From the NCBI GenBank assembly GCA_964614345.1, contig CAZTLP010000009.1:1-43133 (forward strand): a DNA stretch of 43,133 nucleotides, read 5' to 3'. Positions 1-8,115 of this stretch are shown here, piece after piece. The position numbers were made by a program, and so were the translations under genes. The first letter of the stretch is position 1. Each line of letters starts with the position of its first letter. Source of the stretch: AEGEAN-183 sp964614345 (lineage in GTDB: Bacteria > Pseudomonadota > Gammaproteobacteria > Magnimaribacterales > Magnimaribacteraceae). Below the pieces are notes generated by a model, which was not told where the DNA came from, made no database searches, and was given only the letters and a program-made list of their open reading frames with translations.

Positions 1-1
1 G

Positions 2-679
2 AGTAGAACAGTAGATCCTATTATTTCTGACTATTTTGATGCCTTACACTGTAAAAAGGGAGTAGAAATAATCTTAGGATCGACTTTGAAAAAATTTGAA
101 GGAAAAACTTTTGTTGAAAAAGTTGTTTGTACTGATGGTACAACATTGGATGCAGACAGTGTGGTTGTGGGAGTTGGGATATTACCTAACCAGGAGTTAG
201 CAGAGGCAGCTGGGCTCAGGTGCAATAATGGAATTCTCGTAGACGAATTTGGAAGAACTGAAGACTCTTCTGTATTTGCTTGCGGAGACTGCACTAATCA
301 TCCTAATTTTTACCTAAATAAAAACATCAGATTAGAATCAGTACACAATGCACTTGAGCAAGCTAAAACAGTTGCACTATCGCTACTGGGTAAACAAGAA
401 AAGTATGATCAAGTCCCTTGGTTTTGGTCAGACCAGTTTGAAGATAAACTTCAGATAGTTGGCATTTCTGGAGACCATGACGAAACAGTAGTTAGGGGGT
501 CGATTGAAGAAAGGTTATTTATGCTTTTTTACCTAAAGAAAGGAGAACTAATTGCTGTTGATTCTGTCAATAATCCCAAAGATTTTTTAATTTCAAAAAA
601 GCTGGTTGCAAATAAACTAAAAATAAGTTCAGATGTGCTTTGCGACCAATCTGTTGAACTAAAAGACTTACTCAAATGA
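2..679 (+). CDS. Ferredoxin/rubredoxin reductase-like FAD protein, 3' part
   Basis: This is the C-terminal part of a pyridine-nucleotide-disulfide oxidoreductase; the reading frame is open to the left edge, so the start lies outside the window. Visible are the end of the NAD-binding domain, a stretch reading VVVGVGILPN, and the FAD-contacting motif VFACGDC followed by ESVHNALEQA, typical of ferredoxin reductases of the rhodocoxin/putidaredoxin reductase type. The last ~75 residues, with PWFWSDQF, match the C-terminal reductase domain of that family. Family members pass electrons from NAD(P)H through FAD to a small ferredoxin or rubredoxin, often serving a cytochrome P450 or dioxygenase. The partner is not visible here. 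The stop overlaps the next start (ATGA), so it is co-transcribed with hspQ. Family is clear, substrate partner unknown. Confidence 0.88.
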   Translation, partial: SRTVDPIISDYFDALHCKKGVEIILGSTLKKFEGKTFVEKVVCTDGTTLDADSVVVGVGILPNQELAEAAGLRCNNGILVDEFGRTEDSSVFACGDCTNHPNFYLNKNIRLESVHNALEQAKTVALSLLGKQEKYDQVPWFWSDQFEDKLQIVGISGDHDETVVRGSIEERLFMLFYLKKGELIAVDSVNNPKDFLISKKLVANKLKISSDVLCDQSVELKDLLK

Positions 680-1008
680 AAGAAATAGTTGAAACACAGT
701 ACTCCATAGGACAAGTTGTAAAACATAAATACCTTGATTTCAGAGGTGTGATTTACGATGTAGATCCAGAATTTAATAATACTGAGGAGTGGTATCAATC
801 AATACCTGCTGAAATCAGACCCAAGAAAGAACAGCCCTTTTATCATGTTTTTGCTGAGAATGATCAGGTTTTTTATTCTGCTTATGTCTCTCAGCAGAAT
901 CTACAAATAGATGACAGTCTAGTTCCTGTTGAACACCCTGACGTCCCAATCTTCTTCGGCGAGTTTAACGGCGAATCTTATAATATTTTAGAAGCTACGA
1001 AGAACTAA
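676..1008 (+). CDS. hspQ: Heat shock protein HspQ (YccV-like)
   Basis: The 110-residue product matches the HspQ/YccV family across its length: YSIGQVVKHKYLDFRGVIYD near the start, then EEWYQSI, KEQPFYHVF and a terminal PVEHPDVPIFFGEF. In Escherichia coli HspQ is a small cytosolic protein that binds hemimethylated oriC DNA and acts as a specificity factor for Lon protease. The start ATG overlaps the stop of the reductase gene upstream, so translation is probably coupled. Its 3' end overlaps the convergent aminotransferase gene by 14 bases, leaving no room for a separate terminator. Length is usual for the family. Confidence 0.92.
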   Translation: MKEIVETQYSIGQVVKHKYLDFRGVIYDVDPEFNNTEEWYQSIPAEIRPKKEQPFYHVFAENDQVFYSAYVSQQNLQIDDSLVPVEHPDVPIFFGEFNGESYNILEATKN

Positions 1009-2224
1009 CTGTATTCTTTACACTAGCTAAGGCTACACAAGCGTTAAAAATCTGCATTGCTTGTTCTAATTCCTGAATGGTACAGGCAGTAGGAGCTAGT
1101 CTAATTATTTCATCTTGGGGATCTACTCCATAAGGAAAAGTAGCTCCAGCTGGGGTTAGTTTTAATCCTGCTTTTTTAGCCAAACTGATTATTTCTTTTG
1201 CCAGTCCTGGTTCGCTTTTAAAGGTAACGAAATAACCTCCTGTGGGTCTAGTCCAAGATCCAAAATTTTGTTTTGAAAGCCATTTTTCAACTAATTCGAA
1301 TTTAGGGTTTAGTATTTGTGCATGCTTAAGCATGTGATTATTAAGTCCTTCAATGTTCTTAAAAAACTTCATGTGTCTTGCTTGGTTTACCTTGTCAGGT
1401 CCAATCACTATGGATGCATAATGTTTAATGAAGTTATTCAAATTAGCTTCGCTCATGGCTATAAAGCTTACTCCTGATCCGGCAAATGTGATTTTTGAAG
1501 TAGAGGCAAAAGCTATAATTGAATCCAATATATTTTTTTCTTTAGCCAAAGAAAAGATATTGGGTAGTGGAGTTGATTCTTTAAAATCATGCACCGCATA
1601 AGCATTATCCCAAAAGATCTTAAATCCTCTTCTTTGACTGGCTATTTCTAACAACCCCTCAATACATTCTTTGCTATAAGTTTCTCCAGTAGGATTTGAG
1701 TGCTTTGGAACACACCATATTCCCTTAACAGATGGATCATTTGAGACAATAGATTTGGCTGCCTCAATGTCTGGCCCATTACCTGTCAAGGGAATAGATA
1801 TCATATTGATTGAAAATTCATCACATAAAGCGAAATGTCTGTCATATCCAGGTACTGGACATAGGACAGAGTTCCTTTCATGCATTGACCAAGGGCCCTC
1901 TCCATTTCCTTGAAAATATAAACTAGAAATATATTGAGCCATTAGAGTAAGGCTACTGTTACCACCCGCAATAACCATTTCCTTTTTACATCCAAGTATT
2001 TCTGAGCCCAATTGCCTCATTTTTTCTAACCCCAATAGTTCTCCATAATTCCTAGTATCAATTCCATCCTCAATAAAATTGTCAACAGGTAGATTCTCTA
2101 AATCTAGGGATAGATCTAGTTGTTCACTTGAAGGTTTGCCTCTAGTTAAATCAAGCTGACTACCTTTAGCTTTTAGCTCTTGGTAGTGATCTTCAGCCTC
2201 TTGAACAGTTAAATTTTGATTCAT
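995..2224 (-). CDS. Class I aminotransferase, MocR-like/AspT type
   Basis: The protein (409 residues from the chosen start) belongs to the PLP-dependent fold-type I aminotransferases, specifically the group with Corynebacterium AspT (Aminotran_MocR type). Signs are LDLTRGKPSSEQLDLS near the N-terminus, AGGNSSLTLM, CVPKHSNPTGETYS in the PLP-binding region, FWDNAYAVHDF, and the PLP lysine in STSKITFAGSG. It probably transfers the amino group between aspartate or another amino acid and 2-oxoglutarate in the cytosol. The frame stays open to a GTG at 2269, but the ATG at 2224 begins right at the conserved region and I prefer it; neither has a good ribosome binding site. It is divergent from gcvT and convergent with hspQ. 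Substrate is an inference. Confidence 0.85.
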   Translation of the reverse strand: MNQNLTVQEAEDHYQELKAKGSQLDLTRGKPSSEQLDLSLDLENLPVDNFIEDGIDTRNYGELLGLEKMRQLGSEILGCKKEMVIAGGNSSLTLMAQYISSLYFQGNGEGPWSMHERNSVLCPVPGYDRHFALCDEFSINMISIPLTGNGPDIEAAKSIVSNDPSVKGIWCVPKHSNPTGETYSKECIEGLLEIASQRRGFKIFWDNAYAVHDFKESTPLPNIFSLAKEKNILDSIIAFASTSKITFAGSGVSFIAMSEANLNNFIKHYASIVIGPDKVNQARHMKFFKNIEGLNNHMLKHAQILNPKFELVEKWLSKQNFGSWTRPTGGYFVTFKSEPGLAKEIISLAKKAGLKLTPAGATFPYGVDPQDEIIRLAPTACTIQELEQAMQIFNACVALASVKNTVSSS

Positions 2225-2300
2225 TTGTTGGATTCGGTAAGTGATTTTACCGGAAATAAATAATATCACTCCCTAATATTTCAATACAGCTTTGAAATCA

Positions 2301-2321
2301 ACTGGTTAATTTTTAACCAGT
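2301..2321. repeat. Perfect 9-bp inverted repeat, 3-base loop
   Basis: ACTGGTTAA at 2301-2309 is followed by TTT and its exact reverse complement TTAACCAGT at 2313-2321. No T-run follows on either strand, so it does not look like an intrinsic terminator. It could be an operator for a dimeric regulator or an RNA hairpin in a long leader of gcvT or of the aminotransferase gene. Confidence 0.7.
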
Positions 2322-2367
2322 GCAGAATTATGGCTTCATTAAAGGATTTCTTAAAATACTGCACAGA

Positions 2368-2392
2368 GTTATCCACAGTAAGAGTGGATAAC
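2368..2392. promoter_or_regulatory. Facing pair of DnaA-box-like sites before gcvT
   Basis: Position 2369-2377 reads TTATCCACA, a perfect match to the Escherichia coli high-affinity DnaA box. The opposite strand at 2391-2383 reads TTATCCACT, one base off. The two lie head to head, making a 9-bp inverted repeat GTTATCCAC/GTGGATAAC with a 7-base spacer. It may be a DnaA-responsive control site for gcvT. With only two boxes and no dnaA, dnaN or mnmG nearby, it is not convincing as the replication origin. Confidence 0.5.
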
Positions 2393-2437
2393 AGATAACA
2401 AAAAAAGAAGTAAAATACTAACTTCTACATATTAGTC

Positions 2438-3523
2438 TTGAAAAAAACAGCTCTACACAACCAACATTTGGACTCTTCTGCAAAGATGGTCGATTTCCAT
2501 GGGTGGGATATGCCCATAAATTACGGCTCTCAACTCAGTGAACATGAACAGGTTAGGAACTCTTGCGGTATTTTTGATGTTTCGCACATGACGATTCTTG
2601 ATTTTGAAGGCAAAGATGCAAAAGATCTCCTAAGAAAACTTTTGGCTAATGATATAAGTTCTTTGGAAAATGACTTTGATGGCCTGTATTCAGCTTTATT
2701 AAATGAGTCAGGAGGAATTTTAGATGATTTAATAGCTTACAAGATGAAATCAGGCTATAGGTTGGTGGTCAACTGTGCAACCAGAGAGTCCGATATAAGT
2801 TGGATAGCTTCTCAAGTGGGTGATATGGATGTATCTTTTTCAGAGCGCACTGACTTATCAATTATAGCTATCCAAGGGCCAGATGCTTTAGAAGTTTTAT
2901 CGAGATGTTTTTCCACTGACACATCTAATGAATTAATGAAGAAAAAACCTTTTGAAGGTTTAATGGAAAAAGGAACATTAGTTACAACTACTGGGTACAC
3001 CGGTGAAAGGGGTGTTGAAGTAATGATAGATAATGAGAAAGCTAATTCCTTATGGCAAAGAGCCATAGAGTCCGGAGCAAGTCCTGTGGGACTAGCTGCA
3101 AGAGATACTCTAAGGTTGGAAGCTGGAATGAATCTTTATGGTTTTGAAATGGACGAAAAGATTTCACCTCTTGAATGCAATATGGCCTGGACAGTTTCTT
3201 TAAAAGATAAAGATAGAAACTTCATTGGGAAGGAGGCATTTGAACTTAAAAAGAAAGCTGGAGACCATAATTTGTTAAAGGGTCTTCTATTTGAAGACAA
3301 ATGCATAGTTAGGTCTAATCAAGAAATATTTTTTGACGAAAAAAAGAATCAAAGGGGTGTTGTTACAAGTGGCACTTACTCTCCTACACTGAAAAAATCT
3401 ATAGCTTTAGCTAGAATAGTACCTTCTGATCAAGAAAAGTGCTTTGCAGAGGTAAGGGGTAAAATATTCACTGCTGCTATTGGTCAACCAAGGTTTTTAA
3501 AAGAAGGAAAAATAGTTTTTTAA
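2438..3523 (+). CDS. gcvT: Glycine cleavage T protein (aminomethyltransferase)
   Basis: This 361-residue protein is GcvT, which moves the one-carbon unit from the aminomethyl-lipoyl group of GcvH to tetrahydrofolate, releasing ammonia. The N-terminus KKTALHNQH...AKMVDFHGWDMP, the motif GIFDVSHMT, the TGYTGERGVEV stretch and AARDTLRLEAGMNLYG are all family hallmarks, and length is normal. The start is a TTG; no in-frame ATG fits the family N-terminus. No clear ribosome binding site precedes it. It is the first gene of gcvT-gcvH-gcvP-rppH, with 12 bases to gcvH. A structured upstream region with DnaA-like sites may regulate it. Confidence 0.96.
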   Translation: MKKTALHNQHLDSSAKMVDFHGWDMPINYGSQLSEHEQVRNSCGIFDVSHMTILDFEGKDAKDLLRKLLANDISSLENDFDGLYSALLNESGGILDDLIAYKMKSGYRLVVNCATRESDISWIASQVGDMDVSFSERTDLSIIAIQGPDALEVLSRCFSTDTSNELMKKKPFEGLMEKGTLVTTTGYTGERGVEVMIDNEKANSLWQRAIESGASPVGLAARDTLRLEAGMNLYGFEMDEKISPLECNMAWTVSLKDKDRNFIGKEAFELKKKAGDHNLLKGLLFEDKCIVRSNQEIFFDEKKNQRGVVTSGTYSPTLKKSIALARIVPSDQEKCFAEVRGKIFTAAIGQPRFLKEGKIVF

Positions 3524-3535
3524 GGATAAAACTTT

Positions 3536-3922
3536 ATGAAAGACATACCAGAAAATTATAAATTTTTGTCTAGCCACGAATGGGCAAAGTTGGAAGAAGA
3601 TGGAATAGTTACTGTTGGAATTAGTGACTATGCCCAAGATCAACTTGGAGATATAGTTTTTGTTGAGCTACCGGAATTGGATTCAGAGGTCAATCAAGGA
3701 GATGAAGTTGCTGTTGTTGAATCCGTAAAAGCGGCTTCAGAAATCTACTCTCCTATGAGTGGCAAAATAGTAGACTTGAATCCATCCTTAGAAGATTCCC
3801 CTGAAATTGTTAACTCCTCAGCCTTTGAAGAAGGTTGGTTCTTTAAAATTGAAGTAACAGACAGCTCTGAATTTGAAAATTTACTTACACCAGAAGAGTA
3901 CAACGAGCAATGTGAAGACTAA
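3536..3922 (+). CDS. gcvH: Glycine cleavage H protein, lipoyl carrier
   Basis: This 128-residue protein is the lipoyl-bearing shuttle of the glycine cleavage system. The start HEWAKLEEDGIVTVGISDYAQ... and the lipoylation site ESVKAASEIYSP are diagnostic; the modified lysine is K65. GcvH carries the aminomethyl group from GcvP to GcvT and is reoxidised by dihydrolipoamide dehydrogenase, whose gene is not in this window. The lipoyl group would come from LipB/LipA, encoded at 35.4-37.0 kb here. It lies between gcvT and gcvP, four bases upstream of gcvP. Confidence 0.97.
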   Translation: MKDIPENYKFLSSHEWAKLEEDGIVTVGISDYAQDQLGDIVFVELPELDSEVNQGDEVAVVESVKAASEIYSPMSGKIVDLNPSLEDSPEIVNSSAFEEGWFFKIEVTDSSEFENLLTPEEYNEQCED

Positions 3923-3926
3923 TTGA

Positions 3927-6782
3927 ATGTCTGAATCTAAAAAAAATCCACTTCAGGATAATCCTTCGACCTTAAAGTCATTTTCCACAAGGCACATTGG
4001 TCCAAGAGACAACGAAAGAAACCAAATGCTCGAAGAGCTTGGTTTTTCAAACTATGACGATTTTATAAGGAAAGTTGTACCTAAAGACATACTAAATACC
4101 GATCCTTTGGGTTTGAGTGAAGGAATTTCTGAAGAGAAGGCTTTAAAAGAACTAAAACATTTAGCCTCACAAAATATCTTGCATCACTCTTTTATTGGAC
4201 AGGGTTACTACAACACTTTCACCCCAACAGTTATTTTAAGGAATGTATTTGAAAATCCTGGCTGGTACACCTCTTACACCCCGTATCAACCGGAAATCTC
4301 TCAAGGTAGATTAGAGGCCTTAATAAACTTCCAAACGATGGTTAGTGATCTTACTGGCTTAGATATTTCAAATGCTTCGTTATTAGACGAAGCCACTGCA
4401 GCGGCAGAAGCTATGACTTTGGCTAAAAGAGTTTCTAAATCAAAATCTAACAATTTCTTTGTTGATGAAATGTGTTTTCCTCAAACCATCAAAGTCATTC
4501 AAACAAGAGCTAAACCTTTAAATATAAACCTAATTATTGGCCCTTCAGCCTCTTGTAAGAAAGAAGAGTACTTTGGGGCTATTTTTCAATACCCCAACGC
4601 AGAAGGAGAAATCAATCCTTTTTCTGAAGAAATCGCCTTTTCGAAGAAAAAAAATGCCGTAGTAATTCTAGCAACAGATCTGTTGGCTTTATGTTTACTA
4701 AAATCCCCAGGCGAACTTGAAGCTGATATTGCCGTAGGCTCTTCTCAAAGATTTGGGGTTCCAATGGGCTACGGAGGTCCACATGCAGCTTTTATGTCTG
4801 TGAAGGAAGAATTTAAAAGATTCTTACCGGGCAGGTTGGTAGGTGCTTCTATAGACCAAAAAGGAAAGGTGGCATACAGATTAGCCCTCCAAACACGAGA
4901 GCAACATATTAGAAGAGAAAAAGCCACTAGTAATATTTGTACAGCTCAAGCTCTTTTAGCAATCATGGCAGGATTTTATGGCGTCTATCATGGGCCGCAA
5001 GGTTTAAAAAATATAGCGACCGAAGTTAACAAAAATACCATTAAGTTAGCTAAATCACTCGAAGAAAAAGGATTTGAGATAAGAACTAAATACTTTTTCG
5101 ACACCATAACAATAGATTCAGGTAAGAAAACTGACGCTTTATTAGAAGCTGCTTTACAAAAAGGAATTAATCTAAGGAAAATAAACAATAACCTTATAGG
5201 TATTTCTTTAGATGAAAGTGTTGATGAACAAGTTTTAAAAAATATCCTTTCCGCTTTTTCAATTCAGTCTGTAAAAGAATCTAAACAAGAGACTGGCTCT
5301 ATTCCAAAAAACCTTTTGCGAACAAGCAAATACCTCCAACATCCCGTTTTCAATACATACCGTTCAGAAACGGAAATGTTACGTTACATAAAAAGACTCT
5401 ATGAGAAAGACATCGCACTTGATAGGGCCATGATTCCTCTGGGTTCTTGTACCATGAAACTAAATTCTACTTCAGAAATGCTGCCTATCAGTTGGCCTGA
5501 ATTTTCTTCTATTCATCCATTCGCTCCAGAAAACCAAACTAAAGGTTATAAACAATTATTTGATGAATTAGAAAAACAGCTAGTAAGTATCACAGGCTAC
5601 TCAAGGGTGTCTTTACAGCCAAACGCAGGTTCTCAAGGAGAATATGCTGGTCTTTTGGCAATCGATGCCTTTCATAAAAGTAGAGGAGATAATGAAAGGA
5701 ATATATGCCTAATTCCTATGTCTGCGCATGGAACAAATCCTGCATCTGCTCAGATGGTTGGTATGAAAGTCATCCCCATTAACTGTGATCAAGAAGGTAA
5801 TATTGATTTAACTGATTTACAAAAGAAAGCAAAAGAAAACTCAAATAAGCTTTCTTCCATCATGATCACCTACCCTTCTACTCATGGTGTATTTGAAACA
5901 AATGTAAGAAAGGTTTGTGAAGTTGTACATAAACACGGGGGTCAGGTTTATATAGATGGTGCAAACCTCAATGCCATGATTGGCTTGTGTTATCCAGGTG
6001 AGTTTGGCGGTGACGTTTCTCATTTAAATTTACATAAAACTTTCTGCATTCCTCATGGTGGTGGAGGCCCTGGGGTTGGGCCCATCGGTGTGGCTGAACA
6101 TTTAAAAGACTTTCTGCCTGGAAATCACTTTGAAGATTCCTCAGTGGGTCCTGTGAGTGCAACTGAATGGGGAAGTGCCAGCATCCTTCCGATTAGCTGG
6201 ATGTACATCAAAATGATGGGGGCTTCTGGATTGAAAGAAGCTTCACAAGCTGCCATCTTAAACGCTAACTATATAGCCCATCGCCTTAAAGAGCATTTTA
6301 CAATTCTTTATAAAGGAGAAAATGACTTAGTTGCTCACGAATGCATCATTGATGTGAGAAGTTTTAAGGAAAGTGCAAATATTGAAGTAGAAGATATTGC
6401 TAAAAGGCTAATTGATTACGGCTTTCACGCACCTACCATGTCTTGGCCTGTTGCCGGTACCCTAATGATAGAACCTACTGAGAGCGAATCTAAGGCTGAA
6501 ATAGATAGATTTTGCAATGCAATGATAAAAATTAGAAAAGAAATTAAACAAATTGAAACTGGGGATTTAGATAAAAAAGATAATATGTTAAAGAATGCCC
6601 CACACTCAGCTGAACAGGTTACTGCTGATGAATGGAGTCATCCTTATTCGCGATCAGATGCAGCTTACCCTGTCGATAACCTGCGAAATGATAAGTATTG
6701 GTGCCCAGTTAGCAGAGTTGATAATGTTTATGGTGATAGAAATTTACTTTGTAGCTGTCCTTCCATGGAAGAATTTAGCTAG
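3927..6782 (+). CDS. gcvP: Glycine dehydrogenase (decarboxylating), GcvP
   Basis: This 951-residue protein is the single-chain P protein, which decarboxylates glycine on PLP and hands the aminomethyl group to GcvH. Both homologous halves are present: the N-terminal half starts with FSTRHIGPRDNER and contains SLLDEATAAAEAM; the C-terminal half carries GSCTMKLNSTSEMLPI, a PLP-binding HLNLHKTF with the PLP lysine at K704, and the glycine-rich HGGGGPGVGPIG. The C-terminus ends with the usual DNVYGDRNLLCSCP. Length matches proteobacterial single-chain GcvP rather than the split P1/P2 form. It is the third gene of the gcv operon, and rppH follows after 23 bases. Confidence 0.97.
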   Translation: MSESKKNPLQDNPSTLKSFSTRHIGPRDNERNQMLEELGFSNYDDFIRKVVPKDILNTDPLGLSEGISEEKALKELKHLASQNILHHSFIGQGYYNTFTPTVILRNVFENPGWYTSYTPYQPEISQGRLEALINFQTMVSDLTGLDISNASLLDEATAAAEAMTLAKRVSKSKSNNFFVDEMCFPQTIKVIQTRAKPLNINLIIGPSASCKKEEYFGAIFQYPNAEGEINPFSEEIAFSKKKNAVVILATDLLALCLLKSPGELEADIAVGSSQRFGVPMGYGGPHAAFMSVKEEFKRFLPGRLVGASIDQKGKVAYRLALQTREQHIRREKATSNICTAQALLAIMAGFYGVYHGPQGLKNIATEVNKNTIKLAKSLEEKGFEIRTKYFFDTITIDSGKKTDALLEAALQKGINLRKINNNLIGISLDESVDEQVLKNILSAFSIQSVKESKQETGSIPKNLLRTSKYLQHPVFNTYRSETEMLRYIKRLYEKDIALDRAMIPLGSCTMKLNSTSEMLPISWPEFSSIHPFAPENQTKGYKQLFDELEKQLVSITGYSRVSLQPNAGSQGEYAGLLAIDAFHKSRGDNERNICLIPMSAHGTNPASAQMVGMKVIPINCDQEGNIDLTDLQKKAKENSNKLSSIMITYPSTHGVFETNVRKVCEVVHKHGGQVYIDGANLNAMIGLCYPGEFGGDVSHLNLHKTFCIPHGGGGPGVGPIGVAEHLKDFLPGNHFEDSSVGPVSATEWGSASILPISWMYIKMMGASGLKEASQAAILNANYIAHRLKEHFTILYKGENDLVAHECIIDVRSFKESANIEVEDIAKRLIDYGFHAPTMSWPVAGTLMIEPTESESKAEIDRFCNAMIKIRKEIKQIETGDLDKKDNMLKNAPHSAEQVTADEWSHPYSRSDAAYPVDNLRNDKYWCPVSRVDNVYGDRNLLCSCPSMEEFS

Positions 6783-6805
6783 AAAAGCATTGGAGTTAGG
6801 AAGAG

Positions 6806-7291
6806 GTGTCCTCAGAAGAATATAGACCTTGTGTAGCAGCGGTGATTGTAGGACCCAAGAACCAGGTCTTGTGGTGTCAAAGATTAGAGCATGATGGATG
6901 GCAGTTTCCTCAGGGTGGAATAGACCAAGGGGAGTCTCCTCTTGAAGCAGTTCTAAGAGAGACTAAGGAAGAAGTCGGTCTAGAAGAACAAGATCTTGAG
7001 ATTGTATTTGAGACTAGGGATTGGTTTAAGTACGACGTACCAAGAGACAAAAGGCCTAAGTACTTCAGAAAAAATATCTATAAGGGTCAAAGGCAAAAAT
7101 GGTTTTTAGCTAGATTGCTTTCTGAGGAATCTAAGATAGATCTACGAGCTTCAAGACCAATAGAATTTGATAAGTGGGTTTGGTCGAGCTACTGGTATCC
7201 TCTTAAAACTATTGTCCCTTTTAAAAAAGAAGTTTATCGTCGGGCTTTGCTCCATCTTTTACCTGAATACAATAAACTTATCTCTAAGTAA
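6806..7291 (+). CDS. rppH: RNA pyrophosphohydrolase RppH (Nudix)
   Basis: This 161-residue Nudix hydrolase removes pyrophosphate from 5'-triphosphate RNA, which opens transcripts to RNase E decay. It has the N-terminal YRPCVAAVIVG, the GWQFPQGGID motif, and a complete Nudix box from G37 to L59 (G37, E43, R51-E52, E55-E56, G58). KRPKYFRKNIYKGQRQKWFL and the terminal FKKEVYRRAL fit RppH. The start is a GTG preceded by AGGAAG at 6798-6803. It sits 23 bases after gcvP, suggesting co-transcription with the glycine cleavage genes. It overlaps the convergent NRDE gene by 8 bases. Confidence 0.93.
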   Translation: MSSEEYRPCVAAVIVGPKNQVLWCQRLEHDGWQFPQGGIDQGESPLEAVLRETKEEVGLEEQDLEIVFETRDWFKYDVPRDKRPKYFRKNIYKGQRQKWFLARLLSEESKIDLRASRPIEFDKWVWSSYWYPLKTIVPFKKEVYRRALLHLLPEYNKLISK

Positions 7292-8051
7292 TAATCTCGT
7301 GGGATATCTTTTCAGTTTTATTCCCTTTTTTTGAATAGTTTTGTTCTGTGATTCTATATTTCCCATTGGGGTCAATAGTTAAAAGTGTGGTACATCTTGT
7401 GCCATAAACATTCGATTTAATAAACCTATAAGGAATCTCTTCATGTTCAGTTTCTTTAAATCCAGCCATATCGAGGTTTGATAAGTCACCTGAGTCTCCC
7501 CTCATAAATTCTAAAAGTACATCTTCGTTTGGATTGGTTTGTAACAATTCCTTAAATTGATTCTTAATTTTTATAGATTTTTTTGTTTGTGTATTCAATA
7601 ACAAGTTACCTAATGCATGGATTCCAGATTCAAGTTTTTCTATTCCTTCGCTTCTATTTGAGATGTAATGAATGCCTTCCTTATCGCCCAACAATAAATT
7701 GAAACCTGCGTAATTTCTTTCTTTAATATTTTCTAGATACTCTTTAGAAGACACCCCTTTAGAGGTAATGTAATTGGATATCAGCTCCCCCCTAGATTTT
7801 AACGACTCCTTCCCATTGGCAAGTTCCTTGAAATTAGTTAAAACAGCAAATCTTCCATCATTTGATACAGCCAACCAAGTGCCTCCAGCCTGCAGGTCCT
7901 TTCCGGCAAGAATTTCTTCAGGTTCCCACCAATGCATATTCTTGGTAGGTCTTTCATAATACTCATCTCTATTGGCCGCCAAGATTAGGGATCCTGGGAA
8001 AGCTTTTAAGCTTTCTTTTTGTTCTTTATAAGAAAAAACTACTAAACACAT
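7284..8051 (-). CDS. NRDE-family protein (TANGO2-like)
   Basis: This 255-residue protein belongs to the NRDE/TANGO2 family, named after an Asn-Arg-Asp-Glu motif that appears here in LILAANRDEYYERPT. The family N-terminus MCLVVFSY, WWEPEEILAGKDLQAGGTW and FAVLTNF are all present. Family members are cytosolic (mitochondrial in animals); links to haem handling and lipid metabolism have been proposed for TANGO2, but the bacterial function is unsettled. I start at the ATG at 8051, where the second residue is the conserved cysteine, rather than at the TTG two codons upstream. It is divergent from the TauE-type gene and convergent with rppH. Confidence 0.87.
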   Translation of the reverse strand: MCLVVFSYKEQKESLKAFPGSLILAANRDEYYERPTKNMHWWEPEEILAGKDLQAGGTWLAVSNDGRFAVLTNFKELANGKESLKSRGELISNYITSKGVSSKEYLENIKERNYAGFNLLLGDKEGIHYISNRSEGIEKLESGIHALGNLLLNTQTKKSIKIKNQFKELLQTNPNEDVLLEFMRGDSGDLSNLDMAGFKETEHEEIPYRFIKSNVYGTRCTTLLTIDPNGKYRITEQNYSKKGNKTEKISHEIIT

Positions 8052-8115
8052 ATGCAATTAAAAATTTCTTAATGGAGTTAATTTCTGGTTCTTATTATGT
8101 TGGCTATAAGAGATA

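Larger units (their letters stand above)
2225..2437. promoter_or_regulatory. Divergent aminotransferase/gcvT intergenic region
   Basis: This 213-base AT-rich region separates two divergent genes and must hold both promoters. I could not choose a promoter with confidence; AT-rich stretches containing TAAAATACT occur twice (around 2353 and 2412) and could be -10 regions for gcvT. It contains three perfect inverted repeats listed separately. I looked for a tandem glycine riboswitch, which often precedes gcv operons, and saw no match. Confidence 0.5.

Noticed and set aside
2270..2437. Glycine riboswitch before gcvT
   Set aside because: The leader is too short for a tandem glycine aptamer and the conserved glycine-binding core sequences are not visible; only simple inverted repeats are present.
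2350..2437. Replication origin at the DnaA-like sites
   Set aside because: Only two boxes are present, there is no cluster of further boxes, and no dnaA, dnaN, mnmG or parAB genes are nearby.
5841..6162. Minus-strand frames inside gcvP
   Set aside because: They lie wholly inside a strongly conserved gene on the other strand, lack family similarity and have no supporting start signals; the same holds for other frames nested in genes throughout the window.
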